A stretch of DNA of 64,000 bases from Luidia sarsii (GCA_949987565.1 OX465101.1:21381624-21445623); one strand, 5' to 3'. Positions 36,201 through 46,345 are shown, counted from the first letter of the stretch. Notes: generated by a model not told the origin, from the letters alone. Translations and numbers: made by a program.

Positions 36201-39200
36201 AAGCTTGTTTTCATAGAGACCATTCGGGCTCATACATATACATGGTTTTGCAACATGTTCCCGTCTGTTGCCATCATTTTTTTTTAAAGAATCTCTATCC
36301 ATGGTATCGACTGAGAGTTCATCGGATTCTGAAGAAAAAAACTTGCGAAAATACGTCTCAGCCAACAAATTTTTAAAGTTTTTTCGCTGAGAAAAAGACT
36401 GATGCTGCACTTAAAAAAGGTGCATTAACCACTGAACAAATCAGGGAAGTACCCCGACTATGGAAGTGTAAGTTCACTGCTGAATGTGAATTTCTTTCAA
36501 ACCTAGCAGCTTAGAGACAGTGACACAAATGTACAAAAGTACCTACATGTGAAAAGGGGCACATAAACTAAATACAGGAACCTTTGACAGGCAGGAGCTG
36601 TTTGTTGCTTCTCTAACCTTGCTTAACATTTCCTCCTCTTTCTTCTTCTCATTCTGTAATCGCTCTGCATCAGCCTGGCTGCTTGCTATTGCCTTTTCCA
36701 AGTCAGAATTAATTCCAGCCTCCTTCTCTTTGCCCTGCTTCTTGAGAGCATCAAATTCTTCTTTGGATTTCCTGATGGGAGAGGGAAAGTTTGGACAAAT
36801 AATACTACAGCTATGCAAGCCATGGAGGATTCACACTAGGGCCGTTCCCACTGTCCCATATAAACCTGAATATTTGGATTGCAATTTGTATGGCGACTCA
36901 TACTCAACTTGTTGATGTATAAGGACACAATAAATGCAATTATTAGTGGGATTTTAATTGTGATTCAAACTGACACAATGTGTGTGGGAACTCTCCACTG
37001 AATCACATCGTTTGTCTTTTAATCCCACAATGCAACACTCGCACTCTGACTATTAAACATGAAGTGCCATGCTTGTGTATACGGTATGTCACCCTGCATG
37101 GCCCATCCTGAAGGACACATCCACCATTTAATCACAGCTACTAACCACAATCAGCTCACAATTTTTTGCATCGCAAATTTTTGGCCTGTGTGAACACGAG
37201 CAAAAAACAAACGTTTATCATGATAATTTAGACAGTGGAAATGGCCTTATTGATAAAAAAACTTAATCCAATTCATATGATTGCAGCCCAGTGTCTCACC
37301 GGAGGATCTCGTTCAGGATCTTGTCATCTTCATTTTCCGTGGCAGCATCTGAATACTTGACTGGGGTGTCTTTGTCTGCCTGCATGATGTCTGGCACGAT
37401 GCCATGCCGTGCCTGCATGACACGCAAGGCCTGCAGCTCCAACTCAATGTTCTGTCTGATCATCATGCGCTTGAAGACTTCAAAGTCTTGTGCAGCCTCA
37501 ACCTGCTCAAACAGACTCTGACAAGAAAATGGAAAAAAAGACTTCAGGCTTCATGCATGGTGGTGATACTAATAAAGAGTAAGTTTACAGTGACACCATG
37601 CACGACAATCTCTTTTGCGAGTGGGTGTGGTTCTGAAATGAACCAGATGGTATAACTCGATTTTTCGGACAGTGTGCTCTGTTTGTCTTCAGGAGGAAGA
37701 TGTAATAATAAAGATTAGGTTTGCAGTGACACCATGTACGAGAATCTCGTTTGTGAGTGAGTGTGGTTCTGAAAAGAACCAGAGGTGTTTCACTCGACGA
37801 GAATCATCGCAACCCTACTCTTTAACAGAACAATGTATATTATTATATCCAATAGCCTTTGGTGAGAATCTCTCAAGTGGATATTTGTCAACACTCAAAT
37901 CTGATTCTTGACATTTCAAAATGTTCCTTTCTGTTTAATGGCTCTGCAAGCTTTCCAACACAATCCAGTGAAATGTCTAATCCTTATACTGTGCATGCAA
38001 ACATACTTACCATGATGGATGCATTGGACTGGTAGCTATGACCCTTACAAGCACTCACAAACTCCTCTGATTTGATGCCAATGTCTGTCACAAAGCTGTC
38101 CAACATGAACTCCACCTGTGATTGAGGAAAAAAAAAAATTGCATGCATAATCAGCACAGGCACTCAAAAGACAGATTTGGGAGAGAAACTGGTTTAAGCA
38201 TACATGTATGTAACTTCTTCTTCTTCTTCTCGAGTCCTTTCTCTCAACTTGACTTAACAAAAACTGGACGCAGGCGACCCCATGAGGCTTGAGTGTAGTA
38301 AGGTCAGCTTGGGTACAGGGATCGGGCAGAGGTGGGCATTCCGGGAGATGACTCATGGTCTCCTCCTCTCCACATTCACATACTGGTTGACCTTCAGTGT
38401 TGAAACCCAATTTGATCGTTAGGGCTTTGCACTGGCCGACACCAGCATGCAGACAATTAAGACACCGCCAGAATGGCAATGCTTCATGGCTAGTTATGGT
38501 GAATACTCTAAATAACAATACTTTGAAATTATAACCATTCTGCATTGAAAACCACAACCACTTCTAATATAGGGCCTACCATTTTATGCTTGGGCCTAAA
38601 TGTCCTACCAACAGGCCTTCAATCAACACAATTTTGCTTCATTTGGGGCTGAAGAGGCTTGCTATTCAACTGACTAACTTCAAGACCTACTTCATTCAAA
38701 TGCAACGCTATATAAATGCACAAAGAGAGTATAATTATTCAGGCAAACTACACTACATTGTACATGTACCCGGTATGTACAGCCATGACCTGGGCTACAT
38801 GGTCCTGAGGTATAACTCACCAATTGCTGGTATTCCTTATGCAACTCTGTGTGTGCCCGCTTATTCTCTTCCTCTGGGTCAAACACTGTTTGGTTGAAGA
38901 TAAAAACAATTTTCTTTAAAGATAAAGTTAAAAAGACAACACTACCCACGATGATGATCAACAGTCTAGATTATTTTTTACAGATTTTTGAATGGAAAGA
39001 GTTTTATACAACAAGGACACCACTTACATGTACCAGTTACCACCCCCTAAAGCATCCCTTGCACAAATCCTATGAGGCTGGTTAGGAGATACATGTATCT
39101 GAGCATTTTATATGTAATTACCTGTATTGCTTCCCCAAATCTTTGACTGTTGGAAGGAAATAGGAGGGGGAGCTACAACGTTTTTATGGAAATCTTTGTC

Positions 39201-41561
39201 ATACAAGGATTTTATAAGTATCTGATCGATAACTTATTAGACATGTCAGGATAAGGATGTCCGATATGGGGATATATACATGTATGCATAGGGCCGGATA
39301 TGCATGCATACATATACTTTAAGTTTTGCCACTTAACACCGGGACCTCCGCACATGTCGAATCCGGAGCTCCATTGGCTTCACTATGTGACGGGGCCCTC
39401 AGAATCCGGGCACTACTATTGTCCACATTTTAAACAAAGACCCTTTTCAGCTTAGAACAAAGCAATACAAATCAGTACAAAGACCCTTTTTGATGCAAAT
39501 TGCCACATGAATTGCAAGATTAGCAGCAATAAATGTGCAATTGAGGGACCTTTACTGTGGATGATCGAGGGATACCGCACTGCCGCAGAAAGCATGCGGG
39601 AGACATGGTGTTGGCATGCCACACAGCCCAACAGTCGTCGGTCAGGCATTGGAATTCCACCCACATTCGAACAGATAATCTCTTGACAAAAGCCATAGCG
39701 ACGTCCGAATTGTACTTTCTTGTACCCATAGTATACCATTATCGATTTATTTCACAGAAATATATTGTTCCGATTGTTTTAGCGAGATTTGAAAATGATG
39801 CATTGTTTAAAAACCCCCGTATGGCGGTCATCGGCGCTGAAAACCCCCGGTGCGAAGTGGTTAAGGGACAGCCATGAGTGTCAAAATGTCATATGATGAA
39901 GGCCTGATATAGTGATCCCACTTGGTCTGAATATAGATACTGTGCCAGGCTGCCTCAATGGGCAAGGGAGGAGGCAGGTAGCTGGTGTCCAGTCCAGGAG
40001 GGGGAGGAGAAGGGAGGTAAGATTCTCCTCAATTTCATGGCTCTGCTTGATGCTGAACTGCACTTATGGGATGCTGTACATAACTAAAGTGCAGAATTCA
40101 TTCATTTACTTAATGGTGGATTGTGCATTTGCAAGCAAAGAAAAATGGCAGCTGTTTTCACATTTTCACCATCAAAGGTTTGGCCGATAGGCCTATATCA
40201 AGTATTTGGGTTTCAACCTCAAACAGTGGTGCATTTAACTGGGATGCTGATTCCTCTGTTTGAGCAGGACACATACAAGTGTCAAGCTTTACCTTCTTTA
40301 AGTATGTATTGCTCAAATGGCACTTTTACCATTGATGGCATTGTTGTGGGGATACAATTCTCCTCGTCAACCCACCTACACTTGTTCTAGCAGACGATTG
40401 GCCATTGCGAAATAATTTAGTTTAATACCTACACCGTAAAACTACGGCAGAAAAGTAGACACAAGAGACCGTCATAGACAATATCCACTGTCAGTGTCTG
40501 GCAAAACAACTTGCCAAAAAAATTACATTACACTCCAAAGAAAACTAAAAGATTTTATGACGTGTATGGTGCGTGTCAACCAGAGTTTTTACGATCATGG
40601 TCATAATGTGGCTGGATAGAAAACATGCACTTCACAAGTCCGACAGTCCGAGCATGGAGGAATAAGACACCAAATATTCACAAGAGATATTTTCAAAATG
40701 TTGCAAACTGCTCACTGGCTAACCAGAATTACCAAATTTCTTAAATTTAGAGGGCCTAATATTTGACCCTAACAGGACTTTTCTCAATGGAAGAATATTC
40801 TACCTTGGTTTGTTTTCAGATATCATTCTGATTATGAATGATGTTGGTAGGGTTTGGTAGAACCATGGAGGAATTCCTCCATGGTCCGAGTAACTTGGAC
40901 ACTTACAAGCGAACCCTCCATTTTTGTTAAAGGTAGATTGTAAGGTAAGTTACTCAGACTAGCACTAGCAGTCCACTAAATTATTACAAATAATGAAATA
41001 GAAATACAACTACATCGTGTAGACGCGACAAAATAACGATTTTACTGGGAAAACTGTACTTCCATTTTTTCGGCAATTGAATTAATTCAATAAGACAATA
41101 CTCAATAGTTGTGGCAGACAATGTCTACTTTCTGCATACTAATGAGTAATGTAATAATACTTAATAGGTGGTCTATTGTAAATATGATACGGGTTTTTTT
41201 TGCACCCTTTCTTTACGGTGAGGTTATATAACTCATATTCATAAACAGCGCACCTCGGCTCACCTCGGCTCAGTTCAATTATCTGGGTTCTGCGAGTGTG
41301 TACCGCCTACCGGTAGTCTGTTACTGAGTGCATGGAGGTATCCTCTACCTCCATGCTGAGTGTTAGTGTTACTTGTGTTACAGAGTAGGTCTGCCTGGGA
41401 CATACGACGACTATTCCCTTTTTATTGCAGCAATAGATGAAAACAAACATTGTCGATTACCTACCCAAGCATTTCTGATCGATGAACCCCATGACAGGCA
41501 TCTGCCAGATTGGACTCCTCAAATATTGCACGACTCCTTCTATCAGCCAGGTGTCCGCCAT
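18273..41561 (-). CDS. CFAP36: CFAP36 (CCDC104), complete coding region, 371 aa
   Basis: Eight - strand coding exons join in frame: 41561-41465, 38885-38821, 38115-38011, 37517-37300, 36771-36618, 29972-29784, 28297-28117, 18379-18273 (stop TGA). The sum is 1116 bp, and human CFAP36 is about 342 aa. The start ATG has purine at -3 and G at +4. Residues 1-125 match the BART-like fold: [19 protein letters not shown], then [17 protein letters not shown] and [10 protein letters not shown]. Residues 90-165 contain [19 protein letters not shown] and LNEILRKSKEEF. Residues 165-215 are a charged coiled coil. Residues 214-276 are Ser/Ala-rich, followed by a second helix ([20 protein letters not shown]) and the tail [12 protein letters not shown], close to the human C-terminus. 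In the family the BART-like domain binds ARL3-GTP in cilia. Introns 5 and 7 are swollen by satellite arrays. The gene converges on PPP4R3. Confidence 0.95.
19108..26745. repeat. 7.6 kb minisatellite, 12-bp unit CAGACAGCTAGC, in CFAP36 intron 7
   Basis: About 636 units. Main variants are CAGACAGCTAGC, CAGACAGCCAGC, AAGACAGCTAGC, GGCAGACAGCTA and a rare AGCAAGTCAGAC. Higher-order copies exist: markers at 19901, 20021 and 20531 recur at 21413, 21533 and 22043 (shift 1512 bp) and at 23621, 23741 and 24251 (shift 2208 bp). Phase slips by 4 bp near 25764. The right edge degenerates into an AAGC tetranucleotide run. Unit length divisible by 3 and lack of stops produce open frames of over 2,000 codons on both strands; these are not genes. 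Confidence 0.98.
26950..27142. mobile_element. 193-bp foldback (MITE-like)
   Basis: TAGATATAACATGAT at the left is inverted at the right (ATCATGTTATATCTA), and the arms continue through AGGAGAATGTAATT and AATGAGGTTT, about 50 bp in all. The loop includes CACTGCGCAGTG. It lies in CFAP36 intron 7. Confidence 0.75.
27266..27955. mobile_element. TTAA-type MITE, copy 2 (best preserved)
   Basis: It starts TTAACCACTTCGCGCCGGG and ends with the inverse GGCGCGAAGTGGTTAA. The TTAA at each end fits the target duplication of piggyBac-type elements, but the superfamily is inferred only from that. 690 bp, no transposase, in CFAP36 intron 7. Confidence 0.8.
29205..29365. mobile_element. Head-to-head dimer of the hammerhead-like terminal unit
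   Basis: The unit seen at 34346-34451 (TTGCAAACTGCTTACTGACT...) is present, and its hairpin end is duplicated in inverse: GCCTGATGTTTCGATCCTAG at 29276 and CTAGGATCGAAACGTCAGGC near 29320, 32-bp arms with one mismatch and a 9-nt spacer. It is in CFAP36 intron 6. Confidence 0.65.
30110..33078. repeat. 3 kb minisatellite, 9-bp unit GTGATGGGA / GTGATGGTG, in CFAP36 intron 5
   Basis: About 330 units. The left third is mostly GGTGGTGAT, the rest mostly GGGAGTGAT with GAAGGGAGT and GACGGGAGT variants. It starts about 140 bp from the acceptor of CFAP36 exon 29972-29784, so the exon is almost abutted by satellite. Open frames (Gly-Asp-Gly, Val-Met-Gly, Ile-Thr-Pro, Ser-Leu-Pro repeats) on both strands are artefacts of the unit. 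Confidence 0.97.
34010..35292 (-). mobile_element. Penelope-like retroelement, RT-region pseudogene
   Basis: The - strand encodes Penelope-type RT blocks in order: [16 protein letters not shown] (near 35230), [11 protein letters not shown], an in-frame stop at 35079-35077, [48 protein letters not shown] (catalytic YIDD), [11 protein letters not shown] and [19 protein letters not shown]. Then [20 protein letters not shown] and [10 protein letters not shown] follow, interrupted by a 106-bp insertion and further stops. The GRPIVS-like segment of active copies is missing and no GIY-YIG endonuclease is seen. It lies in CFAP36 intron 5. Confidence 0.85.
34346..34451 (-). mobile_element. 106-bp retrozyme-like insertion with 12-bp target duplication
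   Basis: AAGTCAGACTCA occurs immediately before (34334-34345) and after (34452-34463). On the - strand the insert runs from AAAGGTCCTGCTAGGATC and GAAACGTCAGG to TTGCAACATTTTTGTATATT. Removing it and one duplicate restores the Penelope reading frame across the site. The same unit recurs at 29205-29365 and, decayed, at 26905-26950 and 40690-40800. Confidence 0.8.
36839..37247. mobile_element. GGGCCGTTCCCACT-ended repeat, copy 1
   Basis: The ends are imperfect inverse copies (AGGGCCGTTCCCACTGTC / GACAGTGGAAATGGCCTTA). The interior matches 47755-48136, including AGTGGGATTT, AATCCCACAATGCA and CCTGAAGGACACA. 0.4 kb, no coding potential, in CFAP36 intron 4. Confidence 0.7.
37575..37800. repeat. 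Two direct copies of the GTGACACCATG terminal module
   Basis: TTTACAGTGACACCATGCACGA (first 20 nt shared) near 37583 recurs near 37711, each followed about 45 bp later by GTGTGGTTCTGAAA. Between them, the - strand has CTGAAGA (37692-37686), a stem and CCGAAAAATCG, a decayed hammerhead-like core. CFAP36 intron 3. Confidence 0.5.
38205..38480 (-). mobile_element. 3' end of a non-LTR retrotransposon ORF2 (pseudogene)
   Basis: The - strand reads [34 protein letters not shown] and [14 protein letters not shown]. The LNxLxxGxGxC...C.CG..ET..H...CP pattern is the C-terminal segment after the RT/RNase H region of CR1/jockey-type elements. A GAA microsatellite (38217-38231 on + as TTCTTC) follows it like a 3' tail. 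Only the extreme 3' end is present, as in 5'-truncated copies. CFAP36 intron 2. Confidence 0.7.
39333..39864. mobile_element. TTAA-type MITE, copy 3 (internally deleted)
   Basis: It has TTAA at both ends and the CGAAGTGGTTAA right end; the left inverted repeat is shortened to TTAACACCGGGACC. A 150-bp interior segment present in the other copies is absent. CFAP36 intron 1. Confidence 0.75.
40862..40885. repeat. Micro-hairpin, 24-bp perfect palindrome
   Basis: ACCATGGAGGAA followed directly by its inverse TTCCTCCATGGT. No target duplication is apparent. CFAP36 intron 1. Confidence 0.85.
41331..41355. mobile_element. Micro-hairpin insertion, 25 bp, with 7-bp flanking repeats
   Basis: Arms CATGGAGGTA / TACCTCCATG around TCCTC, flanked by CTGAGTG at 41324-41330 and 41356-41362. 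It lies 110 bp inside CFAP36 intron 1. Confidence 0.7.
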
Positions 41562-41691
41562 CTTGGTTTGTTTATGACAACGAGAAGGAAGGTAACACAT
41601 GTGTATGTACATACATGTACATACGCGTACAATGTACATGAACAAATGTACATGTACAATGTACATGTACTGTACATGTACAGTACATGTA

Positions 41692-42440
41692 TCGTGGGAA
41701 CCCCCGTTTTCGACGGTACACGTTTTCGACGCTTGGCCTTCTAACTCACATCGCACGATAAAAACAACTCCGATAACGATCTCAGACTTCGTATCTTCCG
41801 GATTGTTTCCTGCTCTTTGTCCGTCACCGAGAATTTGGAAAGTTAAGGCTCTTTCAGTAGGCCCATGGAGGAAGTCTTTTTCCTTCCTCCATGGTAGGCC
41901 AAACTCGTGTGATTCAAAAAGTTGCTCTTTTGGGGTCTATTTTCCTAGGTACAAAATTGGCAGTTGCTTCGAAGCTCCAGTTTTCTTTATTGTTGGTCTT
42001 AAAAAAATCTGAGTGTACCATAACAAACCCCAACATACGTAGAAACAAATATATCACGCAACTTGAGGCATTCCTTTCTGGGTAAAAACTATGGAGGCTC
42101 CTATAGGGCGTCTCGCTTATATATTTTTTTAAATTTCTTTTTTATATTCATTATTTAAAGACAAAAAGTAACATGGCCCAATATGCTTTTATAAAAAAAT
42201 AAAAAAAATAAAAGGGCAGCTAGAGAAAGTACCAAGAAGGGGGAAATGTGTCTCTGGAGTCACATTGGGAAAGGTCATAACTGAAGAAGCAGTGAGGAAT
42301 TTAAGAGCTAGATTGTGGATTTGTTTTTAAACGTCACAGAAAGAAGACATCAACCAGACCAGTACGTTAATTAAGCATAAATTATGTATGATTTGAGGAA
42401 AGTGTTAGAAGCAGTGAAAAAAAAACCCAAAGATGAACAC
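41692..42440 (+). mobile_element. Solo copy of the CCCCCGTTTTCGACG element
   Basis: It begins TCGTGGGAACCCCCG, and matches the left arm of the giant inverted repeat (58747 onward) through GCTCTTTTGGGGTCTATTTT, CTCCTATAG and GAGGAAAGTGTTAGAAGCAG, then stops. A GTACATGTAC tract abuts its left edge. It lies just upstream of CFAP36 exon 1. Confidence 0.75.
41863..41894. mobile_element. Micro-hairpin insertion, 32 bp, with 5-bp flanking repeats and empty sites
   Basis: Arms CCATGGAGGAAG / CTTCCTCCATGG with an 8-nt loop, flanked by TAGGC at 41858-41862 and 41895-41899. The paralogous positions near 58915 and, inverted, near 61020 read CAGTAGGCCAAACTCG with no hairpin and a single TAGGC. Confidence 0.85.
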
Positions 42441-42770
42441 TCGTAATGTGGGTGTTTATACCTGGGTAATTAGCATACCGTACGTCTACAGTGTACTTTT
42501 ATATTTTATATTTATTTAGTTTTCCGGAATATCACGAACAATAAATAACAAGTACAAATACATTGACAAATAAACCCAATAAGCTTCCGCAGGATTACCC
42601 AAAAGAAACAAGTTTCTGTTGAGAAGTTTTCCTGACTAATTGGGCAACAGACAATTAGGATAAAACTCATTACACACAATATTTATAAGATCGAGGAGTT
42701 GGTCAAACTTCAAGTATGAGAAAAACAATTGAAAAACAAAATGTGATTAAACAAATAAAATAAATGAGTA

Positions 42771-43428
42771 GTGTGGAGAGGGATCCTGGTGAGGGGATTA
42801 GCTCAGTGAAGGGTGAAAGGCGGGAATTGTAAGGCGGGAACAGGGGATGCTGCACAGGATCCTAGTTGTGGGTGTACTGTGTGTTTGCTTACTATAGTCA
42901 TGTGTGTCATAAGTGTACGTGGGCTGCTATATAGGGGAGTGAACAACTGTTACCGAGGGGGAAACTAGTGGAAGTGGCCTATAGTTCCCCTAGGAAACTC
43001 GAAGTCCTCGATCGTCAAGCACTAGCTCCTACACCGAAGACCACACCATCCCCTGGGACCAAGCCAAGCTCATCACCAGCATCCAGCATTGGTACCACGT
43101 GGCATCAGGGAAGCCATCGATATATACAGACATAACACTGTCCCCCAAGACATAGTGTTAACATCAGCGACATCTGGCGCCCTATCCTCAACCCCCCCCC
43201 CCCCGGTCTGATGGGTCTCCTATATACCCTAGGACAACTAGGCCCCCCTCCCAATAGTTTCCCCCTCGGTAACAGTTGTTCACTCCCCTAGCAGTCCACC
43301 ACTTATGACACATGAGTGAGCACACACACAGTACACCCACAACTAGGATCCTGTGCAGCATCCCTTGTTCCCGCCTTCATCCTTCACTGAACTAATCCCA
43401 TCACCAGGATCCCTCTCCACACTACTTA
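42771..43428. mobile_element. 658-bp foldback with arms of about 190 bp
   Basis: The left arm (GTAGTGTGGAGAGGGATCCT ... GAGGGGGAAACTA) is inverted at 43250-43428 (TAGTTTCCCCCTC ... AGGATCCCTCTCCACACTAC). The loop has a C-rich run near 43190-43205. Intergenic between CFAP36 and TTLL15. Confidence 0.8.
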
Positions 43429-43460
43429 ACCCCCACTCCCAGTTGGAATCCAGCATTCTC

Positions 43461-43494
43461 CTGAAGACGAACAGAGTATACTGTTCGAAACGTC
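43461..43494 (+). ncRNA. Hammerhead-ribozyme-like motif, best match in window
   Basis: CTGAAGA (43461-43467), one C, stem strands GAACAG / CTGTTC around AGTATA, then GAAACGTC (43487-43494). This fits the CUGANGA - stem II - GAAA core. Helix III would have to be the self-complementary ACGT, implying a dimeric form as described for Penelope-like elements. Activity is not shown. Confidence 0.5.
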
Positions 43495-43538
43495 GAGTTC
43501 TCCGGTTCTTTTCATAACCACACTTACTCACAAAAGAG

Positions 43539-43806
43539 AATGGACCTTTCCCATGAAATATGCAAATAAGAGCTGGCGCATGCGCTTTACTAAATTGGTG
43601 GGCAAACGAGTGCGCGTTGCGTGCAGGTTTCGAAATAAGTGCGTAGGACACGCTAAATAGCCAATGACCGCACCCCAAACTGTTAGTGAAAAGGAACGCG
43701 CGCACTCCCGTGGAAAACTACGATTGGTTGGCAGCCCGCTTGCCCACCAATTTAGTTAAGCGCATGCGCTAGGTTTAATTTGCATATTTCATGGGAAAGG
43801 TCCATT
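43539..43806. mobile_element. 268-bp foldback with arms of about 60 bp
   Basis: AATGGACCTTTCCCATGAAA at the left is the exact inverse of TTTCATGGGAAAGGTCCATT at the right. The arms continue through ATGCAAAT and GCGCATGCGC to ATTGGTGGGCA. The GCGCATGCGC inside each arm resembles an NRF1 site. Confidence 0.8.
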
Positions 43807-46345
43807 GACATGGTGTCTCCGCAAACCTACTTATCCTAATCAAGATCAAGCTCGACGGCCAGGCGGCAGCGTCGCCAGCTCTCATCGCGTTTCCAAAGTC
43901 AGTGTACACGTCACGGCCTAATTTCGTGGTTCGATCTGTACCGCATCTGGCATTGTGTCCTCGCGCTTGCGCAGTTGCAGTGCCGTAACTCTAGAAAATG
44001 GAAGTTGCGTTACGGCTGCCGTAACAATAGCCACTGCGTAGAACTTGGAAAATGAGATTTTGAACATGAAATTAGGCTAGAAATATCTGTGAAGGAAAAT
44101 TCTAGAAAGCTTGAGAGCTGGGGCCTAGACTGAACAGATACCGTAATCACGTAAAGAACTGATGACAATTTAAGGGGAATGTTCAAGGCAAAGGTCTCGA
44201 ACATCGAAGGAAAGTGAAATAAAGAACCTGGGAAAGAGGGTGAACAAGGAAAAACTGTTTGTTTGTCCGGCTGTATTGATGTTTTGAAGAAGGGCGTCTC
44301 ATTTTCCCTAGTGTTAACTATTTAATGAAAAAATGTGAAGGAACAGAGATATCATGATTGTAGAGTATGTACACCGCTGCGCTTTAATGGTCTTCGGTAA
44401 TGCGATCAACATAGAGCTTGCTCTATGGTGAAAACAACCCTTTTACTTTTAGGTTCGCAGAAGTATGTTAACATTATTTTGTGAAAATGACACCGCTGTT
44501 TCGATTACGGTCATTTACAAAATTGAATACATTTACACTGACTCACAAAAAGGGACAAGTTTTAAGTTTTCAAATAATATTGATATTATTAATCTAAAAC
44601 AGTTTTCCATCTGACAAACATTTGCTTTCATGAAACATACAATGTAGATGTCTTTGCTAATTACAGCTAGGTGCATTTTCCACACATGGTACCATCAGGG
44701 ACATATATATTTACCATTTTTATGTGCAGTTGCTTTTAACAAATTAATGTCTCTTCCTGTTCTCCAAATTGCCACTATAAAATCTTACAAAACATCAAAT
44801 ATGAAATGATAAAAATGCATCACATACAAAACACATACAAAAGTACTCATTTTAAAACTCCCAGGGGATCCCTTTAAAAATCTTCAAGTTTAGGTCTGAC
44901 ATTTTGAATAAAAACAGAATGTACAACAATATCAATGGCTGCTGAAGGTTCAAAGGAGACATCAAGTGCGGAAGGAAAGGGATCCAAGGAAAAAAAGGTA
45001 CACATCAAAATCTGTCAGGATTTTTTGACCAACAATTTAATTAATTACTTTTAATGTTATCATGAATCAATAGCAAATAATGTATCTTACAAATACTTTC
45101 TCAAAAATTCATTTTAGTTGCACAAACCCAGCAACGTTTAGTATAAAATATGGTTCCATTAACTGCCCCGCAAGGCCTGTCATATACAGTCTTACATCAG
45201 CACCTTAACCATGTACATGTCATTTACCATGTATCTTAGACATACTCCTCCAATAAGTATGCTTCTAATGATATAAAAACTATTACATTCTGGAAGCATT
45301 CTCTTTGTAAAGTGATTCTTATACCACCCATTCTATGGGGAGTCTCCCTCATAAATGCAGTCTAATATTGTAAATTCATATCAAGAGCCCTCTGAAAATT
45401 TTTCTCTGAAACAAGCAACAAACAAGCTTTAATAGCACACATACTGAAAAGTTACCATTAGTACCATATAACTTGGTACATCCAAAGAGAATGATAAATC
45501 TTTCCATTAATTCAGAACTCAGATAATACCTGCACACATTAAGTCTTACTTAAAACCGCTGTCGGGAGCCTTTACAACTTATGTTGGAGCATGGAGGAAG
45601 GAATACTTCTATGGCATACAACAATTTCATGTGTGCATTCCATACATACAATGAACAAAAACTTATCACCCAGGTCTTGCCAAAGAATTTTAATGCTAAA
45701 TGGATTTTCAGTGCGAAAAGAAAATCACTGATGTAAAATTTCAGTTGCTGAAACATAAAACAAACAAAATAAGAACTTTCCCATGTGAAGAATAAGTCTT
45801 TTAAAGTATTTAAGATTACAGCAAGTTGGATATTTGCACTCCTTTATTACGACAAGAACACACTAAGCTATTGATTTCCCAGAAAAATCTTACAGATTCA
45901 CTCAGTAGGTACTGTAGGTTTTCATTTGGATAAAATGAATACTGGTAGACTAATCAAATGATTCCCACCCATAATAGCAATGGCATTTGACAATGCCTAC
46001 ACCAATGGCTACTGGGACAATATTGTAAATGTATATTGCAATTATATAACGCACACCATGCTCTTCAATGGCTTGATGAAAAATGTAGTGTTCACAATTT
46101 TCCATCAACATTACTTGCTCAACTTTCAGTACTGCAAACAGGATCTGAACTGTTATACATTTTTTTTCATTATTAGTGCCAGATAAAGTGCAGGAGTTTT
46201 ATTTCAGAGGTGGGATTTGATTGTGCAAGACTTAGTCAGGCTTTTTGAGCAATGTCACATCTACTAGGGTAGTTACTCATCTTCATGTACATTTGCCTGA
46301 TACAACTTGAAAGCAGTATGAATACAGCATATACTGTATAGGCTA
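43807..46345. other. Intergenic region between CFAP36 (5') and TTLL15 (3')
   Basis: 43840-44050 is rich in CpG compared with its surroundings and may be a promoter or decayed CpG-rich repeat. A short possible + strand exon lies at 44936-45001. Otherwise AT-rich sequence without recognisable genes. Confidence 0.4.
46198..46203 (-). terminator. Probable polyadenylation signal of the TTLL15-like gene
   Basis: AATAAA on the - strand lies about 145 bp beyond the TGA stop, giving a short 3' UTR. A second AATAAA on the same strand near 45845 is an alternative. Confidence 0.4.
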
